Shown in pieces: positions 59,772 through 64,000 of a stretch of 64,000 nt of DNA. Below the pieces are notes generated by a model. It worked only from the letters and a program-made list of their open reading frames with translations, was not told the DNA's origin and did not search any database. The position numbers and the translations under genes were made by a program. The stretch is from JALHSW01 sp963720675 (GTDB lineage: Bacteria > Actinomycetota > Acidimicrobiia > IMCC26256 > PALSA-555), in the NCBI GenBank assembly GCA_963720675.1, contig CAVRGH010000007.1, positions 186,001 through 250,000 of the forward strand. The letters run 5' to 3'. Each line of letters begins with the position of its first letter. Position 1 is the first letter of the stretch.

Positions 59772-61547
59772 TCAGAGGTCGATCGTGAGATCGGTGTTGG
59801 GAAGTGCACAGCACAGGAGCAGGTTGCCGTCGGCGGGCGCCTCGAGTGGCTCGGGGGAATAGTCGACCGTTCCGTCGAGGAGGCCGGTCTCGCAGGTGTG
59901 GCACACGCCGGTGCGGCACGACCATCGCACCGGCACGTCGCACGCCTCGGCTAGCTCGAGGAGGCTCGCGTTGCCTTCGCCCCAACGCACATTGAGCCCG
60001 GTCCGCACGAACGTGACGAGCGGCCCTGAGCCCGGTGCACCCTCGGGCTGATGCGGTGCCCGCATCGGATGAGCGATCAGTCCGGGTGTGATCGGCTCGT
60101 GTGCACCAAAGATCTCCGTGTGCAGCCGTTCAGCCGGAACCCCGAGCGCGGCCAGCGAACCGCGCAGCGCGTCCATGAACGGGGTGGGTCCGCAGAGGTA
60201 GTAGTCGCCGTCGACCGGGGCGTTCGCCGCGGCGAGTGTGTCCGCGGTGACGCGGCCCACCGCGTCGTAGTCCCTCCCCGCGCGGTCGGTGGGCCCTGGC
60301 GCGCTGTAGCAGATGCGACGGTGCAGGTGGGCGAAGTCGTCCAAGAGTGACGTCGTCTCTTCGGCGAAAGCGTGCTCCGACCGGTTCCGCGCACCCTGGA
60401 ACCACCAGATGTCGCGCGTCGAACGGCGGTCGTGAAGGGCGTGCAACATCGCCAGCATGGGCGTCACACCGATGCCCGCGCTGACGAGCACGACCGGCCG
60501 CTCGCTCTCGTCGAGGATGAAGGACCCGCGTGGGGCGCCGACCTCCAGCCCGTCGCCCACTCGGACACTCGTCCGGATGTAGTGCCCGGCCGCGCCGTTC
60601 GGTTCGACCTTGACGCCGATTCTGTAGTGAGCATCACCGGGTGATGCGGAAAGTGAATAGCTGCGGACCAGCGGCGAGGGTCCCCGCCCCGGCGTGAGCT
60701 TGAGGGTGATGAACTGGCCGGGTCGCGCCCGGGCGAGGGGTGAACCGTCGCCGGACGCCAGCTCCAGGGACACGACGTCGCTGCTCTCCGCCCGTTTCGC
60801 CGCGACCTGCAACGTGCGAAAGCCGCGCCACGCAGGCGGCGGACCTTGCGTCGTCAGGCCAGCGTTGCCACCGCCCCCAGAGCCCTCGACCGTCTCGACG
60901 AGGAGCGCGCGCAGGGATGCCTGCCAACCCGGGCTGAGCGCCGGGATGCGAAGCGCGCGCTGGAGCTGGTCGATGTCGTGGTGCCCGGCGAGGTAGAGCA
61001 ACGCGTTGAGCTCGGCAACCGTCATCGCCTCGGGCCCGGTCGCGATCCTCATCACGTCGTCGCCCGCTTGAACATCACCTTCTTCGAGCACGCGGAAGTA
61101 GAAGCCCGGTCGTCCGTGCGCCACGAGCAACGCGGCCATGCGCGGCTCATCCATCCGGATCCCGACCCGATAGCAGGTGACCCGTGGTTGCGTGACCTCG
61201 AAGAGCGCCGAGCCGATCCGATACCGGTCGCCGATGCAGACCTCGTGGTCGCCGAGACCCTCGACCGTGAAGTTCTCGCCGAACTGGCCGAAGGCGAAGT
61301 CGTCGCGGTGCATCTCGTCCTGCCAGTGCCGGTACGAGTCGAGCTGGTACACGTACACGGCCCGGTGCTCGCCTCCGTGACCGTTCAGGTCCCCCTGGCC
61401 GTCGCCGTCGACGTTCAGGCGCCGGACGGCGCGCAGCCCGTCGACCGGATCCTTCCAGATGCCGGTGAACACGGTCCGGCCCTGCCAGGTGATCTCCCGC
61501 GGTTGTCCGACATTGACCGAGACGAGCCTCGCAACCGCCTGCGCCAT
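59772..61547 (-). CDS. MOSC-ferredoxin reductase-2Fe-2S ferredoxin fusion
   Basis: 591 residues in three parts. Residues 1-165 are a MOSC domain of the YiiM type: NGHGGEHRAVYVYQLDSYRHW, FAFGQFGENFTVEGLG and the cofactor cysteine Cys125 in RVTCYRVGIRM, with a short 3-alpha motif after it. Residues about 240-480 form a ferredoxin-reductase module with flavin motif LVRSYSLSASPG and NAD motif VLVSAGIGVTPMLAML. Residues about 505-591 are a plant-type [2Fe-2S] domain, CRTGVCHTC with the last ligand in LLCCA. MOSC enzymes with their own electron supply reduce N-hydroxylated compounds in YiiM relatives; that role is inferred. ATG at 61547. Confidence 0.9.
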   Translation of the reverse strand: MAQAVARLVSVNVGQPREITWQGRTVFTGIWKDPVDGLRAVRRLNVDGDGQGDLNGHGGEHRAVYVYQLDSYRHWQDEMHRDDFAFGQFGENFTVEGLGDHEVCIGDRYRIGSALFEVTQPRVTCYRVGIRMDEPRMAALLVAHGRPGFYFRVLEEGDVQAGDDVMRIATGPEAMTVAELNALLYLAGHHDIDQLQRALRIPALSPGWQASLRALLVETVEGSGGGGNAGLTTQGPPPAWRGFRTLQVAAKRAESSDVVSLELASGDGSPLARARPGQFITLKLTPGRGPSPLVRSYSLSASPGDAHYRIGVKVEPNGAAGHYIRTSVRVGDGLEVGAPRGSFILDESERPVVLVSAGIGVTPMLAMLHALHDRRSTRDIWWFQGARNRSEHAFAEETTSLLDDFAHLHRRICYSAPGPTDRAGRDYDAVGRVTADTLAAANAPVDGDYYLCGPTPFMDALRGSLAALGVPAERLHTEIFGAHEPITPGLIAHPMRAPHQPEGAPGSGPLVTFVRTGLNVRWGEGNASLLELAEACDVPVRWSCRTGVCHTCETGLLDGTVDYSPEPLEAPADGNLLLCCALPNTDLTIDL

Positions 61548-61757
61548 CGTCGCACCTCACTGTGGACCGGCACCGAGACGATAGGCCCGTACAGGACTCA
61601 CCGTCGCTCACGACGTCGGCCGAGCGGGTCGGCGGTTGCTCTGGCGACGGTGCCGCGTCTGCGCGATCGTCGCCATGACCCGGTCGAGGTCCAGCACAAC
61701 GACCTCATCGGATGACTGTTGTGTCCGTCGCCGCCGAATCCATCATGGAGAGTCCTC

Positions 61758-62468
61758 ATGACCGAGTCACAGAAGGTCGCGATCATCACCGGCGCGGATC
61801 GAGGAATCGGCGCAGGTCTCGCAACGGCATTTCTCGGTGCTGGATACGGCGTTGTCGCCACCTCCCGCGCGATCCCCGCGTCCGACGAACCCAACGTGCT
61901 CACGGTGCAAGGCGACATCGCAGACCACGACACCGCACGACGCGTGGTCGATCGGGCACTCGACCGGTTCGGACGAATCGATACCCTGATCAACAACGCG
62001 GGGATCTACATCGGGAAGCCCTTCACCGACTACACACCCGACGAGTACGCCACGATCACCGCGGTAAACCTGACCGGGTTCTTCCACATCACCCAGCGCT
62101 CGATCCGGCAGATGATCACCCAGGGCAGCGGTCACGTCGTCAACATCAGCACCAGCCTCGTCGACCATGCCGACAGCACCAGGCCCTGCGCGCTGGCGGC
62201 GCTCACCAAAGGTGGGCTCGCGGCGGTGGCCCGCTCGCTGGCGATCGAATACGCGTCGCGCGGGATTCGGGTCAACGCGGTCTCCCTCGGAGTCATCAAG
62301 ACCCCCGAGCACGACTCAGCGTCGTACGAGGGCATGGCCGGCCTCCAACCCATTGGCCGGCTGGGCGAGATCCGCGATGTCGTCGACGGGGTCCTGTACC
62401 TCGAACAGGCCACGTTCGTCACCGGCGAGATCTTGCACATCGACGGAGGCCAGGCCGCGGGACACTGA
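61758..62468 (+). CDS. Short-chain dehydrogenase/reductase lacking the usual catalytic Tyr
   Basis: 236 residues. Cofactor motif AIITGADRGIGAGLATAFLG, then NNAG in LINNAGIYIGKPF, and the catalytic-Ser strand HVVNISTSLVDHA. The YxxxK motif is altered: Lys151 is kept in ALAALTKGGLAAVARSL, but the position of the tyrosine is Ala147. The C-terminal VNAVSLGVIKTPEH and HIDGGQAAGH are normal. A subgroup of SDRs with AALTKGGL is familiar, so this is a family trait rather than damage; whether it reduces carbonyls is doubtful. ATG at 61758 is chosen; the longer frame upstream lacks homology. A stand-alone gene, convergent with the next. Confidence 0.8.
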   Translation: MTESQKVAIITGADRGIGAGLATAFLGAGYGVVATSRAIPASDEPNVLTVQGDIADHDTARRVVDRALDRFGRIDTLINNAGIYIGKPFTDYTPDEYATITAVNLTGFFHITQRSIRQMITQGSGHVVNISTSLVDHADSTRPCALAALTKGGLAAVARSLAIEYASRGIRVNAVSLGVIKTPEHDSASYEGMAGLQPIGRLGEIRDVVDGVLYLEQATFVTGEILHIDGGQAAGH

Positions 62469-62611
62469 CACGCCACGCTCGCGCGGCCAGCGATGGCTGC
62501 CAGTGTGATCGCCGACGATGCATTGTTGTCGGATCGCCACGCTGCTGCGCTCGTGCGTCGGGACGATCCATCGACGGATCCATTGCGTCCAATGGCGGAC
62601 CACCGAACGGA

Positions 62612-63949
62612 TCACGAGCCGGCGGCGGCAATCTCGGCGCGAAGCGCCTTCAGCGCGTCGGTGTAGATCTCGGAGAAGGTGGGGAACGGCTGCATCGTGT
62701 CGCGCAGCACGTCGAGCGGTACATGCGCACGGATAGCCAGGGTTGCCTGCTGGAGCCACTCTCCGGCCTCGGGCCCGAGCGCGTACGCGCCGGTCAGCCG
62801 TGCGCCGTCGCTCAGCAGGGTCAGGAAGCCGTCCGATTCCGCGTACGCGCGCGTGTAGGTGGCGGTCTTCGCCACGCCCGAGACCGGCGCGCTTGCGGTG
62901 AAGCGCGCTTCGAGCGCTCCGACCGACGCGGCCTGCGGATCGGTGAAGACGACCCGCGGGAGAGCTTCGTAGTTGGCTTCGCGGGGCTCGCCGAGGATGT
63001 TCGCCGCGACGATGTCGCCCTGGTACTTGCCGGTCGTCGTCAACGGCCAGATCCCCGTGACATCGCCGACCGCCCACAGCCGGTCGCCGGCCCGCAGGTG
63101 CGAGTCGACGGAGATCCCATCCCGGTCGGGCTCGATGCCGACGGTCTCGAGTCCGATGCCGTCGACGCGCGGACGGCGCCCCGTCGCGACGAGCAGCCGG
63201 TCCCCCCGGAGCTCTGTGCCGTTGTCGACGGCCAGGACGAAGTCGTCGCCCTCGCGGCGCGCTTCCTTCGCGCTCACGCCGAGCACGAGGTCGATGCCGT
63301 CGCGGCGGAGGACCTCGCCGAGCGCCTCGCCCAGTGGTAGGGGCTCGTTCGAGAGCACGCGCTCGGCCATGTCGACGAGCGCGACGTCGCCGCCGAGCCG
63401 ACGCACGGCCTGAGCCATCTCGACCCCGACCGGTCCGCCGCCGAGGATCAGCAGGCGGCGGGGAACCGCGGTCATCGCGGTGACTTCACGGTTCGTCCAG
63501 AGGCCCTCCAGTCCTTGCAGCCCCGGGACCGGCGGCACGATCGGTGACGCGCCGGTCGCCACGACGACCTCCCTGGCGGTGTACCGCGTGCCGTCGACTT
63601 CGACCGCGCCCGGACCGGCGAGTCGGCCATCGCCGCGCAGCACGTCGATGCTCCGATCGGTGAGCCACTTCTCGGCACTGGTGTCCGAGTGGTTCGAGAC
63701 CATGTAGTCGCGCCAGGCGAACGTTGCTGCGACGTCAACCTGTGCGCTCGCCGCGGCATCGTTTGCATCGTGGGCTGCTTCACCCGGTCGAAGCAGCGTC
63801 TTGGACGGGATGCACGCCCAGTACGAGCACTCGCCCCCCACGAGCTCTCGTTCGACGACCGCGACCCGCAGGCCACCCTCCGCCAGCGCGCCGGCGCAGT
63901 GCTCGCCAGGCGCGCCTGCGCCGAGGACGATGACGTCGTAGTCGGTCAC
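62612..63949 (-). CDS. Pyridine nucleotide-disulfide oxidoreductase (Lpd/MerA-like)
   Basis: 445 residues. FAD site DYDVIVLGAGAPGEHCAGAL; redox-active cysteines Cys41 and Cys46 in GECSYWACIPSKTLLRP; NAD site LLILGGGPVGVEMAQAVRRLG; second FAD motif LWAVGDVTGIWPLTTTGKYQ; C-terminal dimerisation domain VVFTDPQAASVGALEARF. It lacks the HPH active-site pair that lipoamide dehydrogenases carry near the end (here PFPTFSEIY), so a mercuric-reductase-like or mycothione-type or quinone-type activity is as likely as lipoamide dehydrogenase. GTG at 63949 overlaps the stop of the gene upstream (TGA 63948-63946), so it is translationally coupled. Confidence 0.85.
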   Translation of the reverse strand: MTDYDVIVLGAGAPGEHCAGALAEGGLRVAVVERELVGGECSYWACIPSKTLLRPGEAAHDANDAAASAQVDVAATFAWRDYMVSNHSDTSAEKWLTDRSIDVLRGDGRLAGPGAVEVDGTRYTAREVVVATGASPIVPPVPGLQGLEGLWTNREVTAMTAVPRRLLILGGGPVGVEMAQAVRRLGGDVALVDMAERVLSNEPLPLGEALGEVLRRDGIDLVLGVSAKEARREGDDFVLAVDNGTELRGDRLLVATGRRPRVDGIGLETVGIEPDRDGISVDSHLRAGDRLWAVGDVTGIWPLTTTGKYQGDIVAANILGEPREANYEALPRVVFTDPQAASVGALEARFTASAPVSGVAKTATYTRAYAESDGFLTLLSDGARLTGAYALGPEAGEWLQQATLAIRAHVPLDVLRDTMQPFPTFSEIYTDALKALRAEIAAAGS

Positions 63950-64000
63950 GATGGAAGCGTGCCGCCGGTCGCCTCCGCCACCATGTACGCGGCGTACCAC
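63946..64000 (-). CDS. C-terminal tail of a partial upstream gene
   Basis: The minus strand from the window edge reads WYAAYMVAEATGGTLPS and stops at TGA 63948-63946, sharing bases with the GTG of the disulfide oxidoreductase. It looks like the natural end of a coupled upstream gene whose body lies beyond base 64000. The family is not identifiable from 17 residues. Confidence 0.5.
   Translation of the reverse strand, partial: WYAAYMVAEATGGTLPS

Overview
The window is high-GC DNA (roughly two-thirds G+C by eye) from an actinobacterium. GTG and TTG starts, ATGA and gTGA gene overlaps, a mycothiol-type ArsC and FtsX/MacB transporters fit this. LivH-LivM-LivG fusions, class III CoA-transferases and CrtC-like genes beside PEP-mobile-domain genes suggest the Acidimicrobiia, but that placement is inference. 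No rRNA gene, complete tRNA gene or CRISPR array is present.

Layout. (1) 1-13.1 kb: a catabolic block with aldehyde dehydrogenase, substrate-binding protein, P450, ferredoxin, LivHMG and LivF, SnoaL-like protein, GMC oxidoreductase, enoyl-CoA hydratase, NAD-binding dehydrogenase and acyl-CoA dehydrogenase. Almost every gene here is broken by single-base indels, mostly insertions. (2) 13.1-23.1 kb: an accessory array bounded by four ~200-225 bp repeats. Each repeat carries the 3' half of a tRNA-Arg(CCU), from anticodon loop to acceptor stem, behind several GTGGAC hexamers. The three cassettes between them hold a cyclase/AAA/TPR regulator plus a toxin-antitoxin pair, a flavin monooxygenase plus Phd/RelE, and gene scraps plus a doc remnant, Hsp20 and a tyrosine recombinase that lacks key catalytic residues. 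(3) 23.1-47.2 kb: a second, mostly intact catabolic block. It has a CoA-transferase, a C-N hydrolase, CrtC-like proteins paired with PEP-mobile-domain proteins, a molybdopterin enzyme, two D-aminoacylase-type amidohydrolases, a tandem Lrp regulator, ferredoxin and P450, and a complete branched-chain-amino-acid-type ABC importer. (4) 47.2-64 kb: ordinary chromosome with an ArsR-AHSA1 fusion, a LuxR/histidine-kinase pair beside a MacB/FtsX exporter, an arsenic operon (arsI, ACR3, arsR, arsC), a hydrolase, a Pro-rich membrane protein, a MOSC-reductase-ferredoxin fusion, an SDR and a disulfide oxidoreductase.

How it fits together. The two catabolic blocks are parallel. Each has a Liv-type importer with a triple-fused LivHMG, a P450 with its own [3Fe-4S] ferredoxin, and CoA-ester or acyl-chain enzymes. 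Together they suggest uptake and oxidative breakdown of an amide- or ester-containing organic compound; the substrate cannot be read from sequence. The tRNA-repeat array sits between them and appears to have grown by repeated site-specific insertion. Each cassette carries a toxin-antitoxin module that could stabilise it. Coordinates of frameshifted genes span the whole reconstructed gene.
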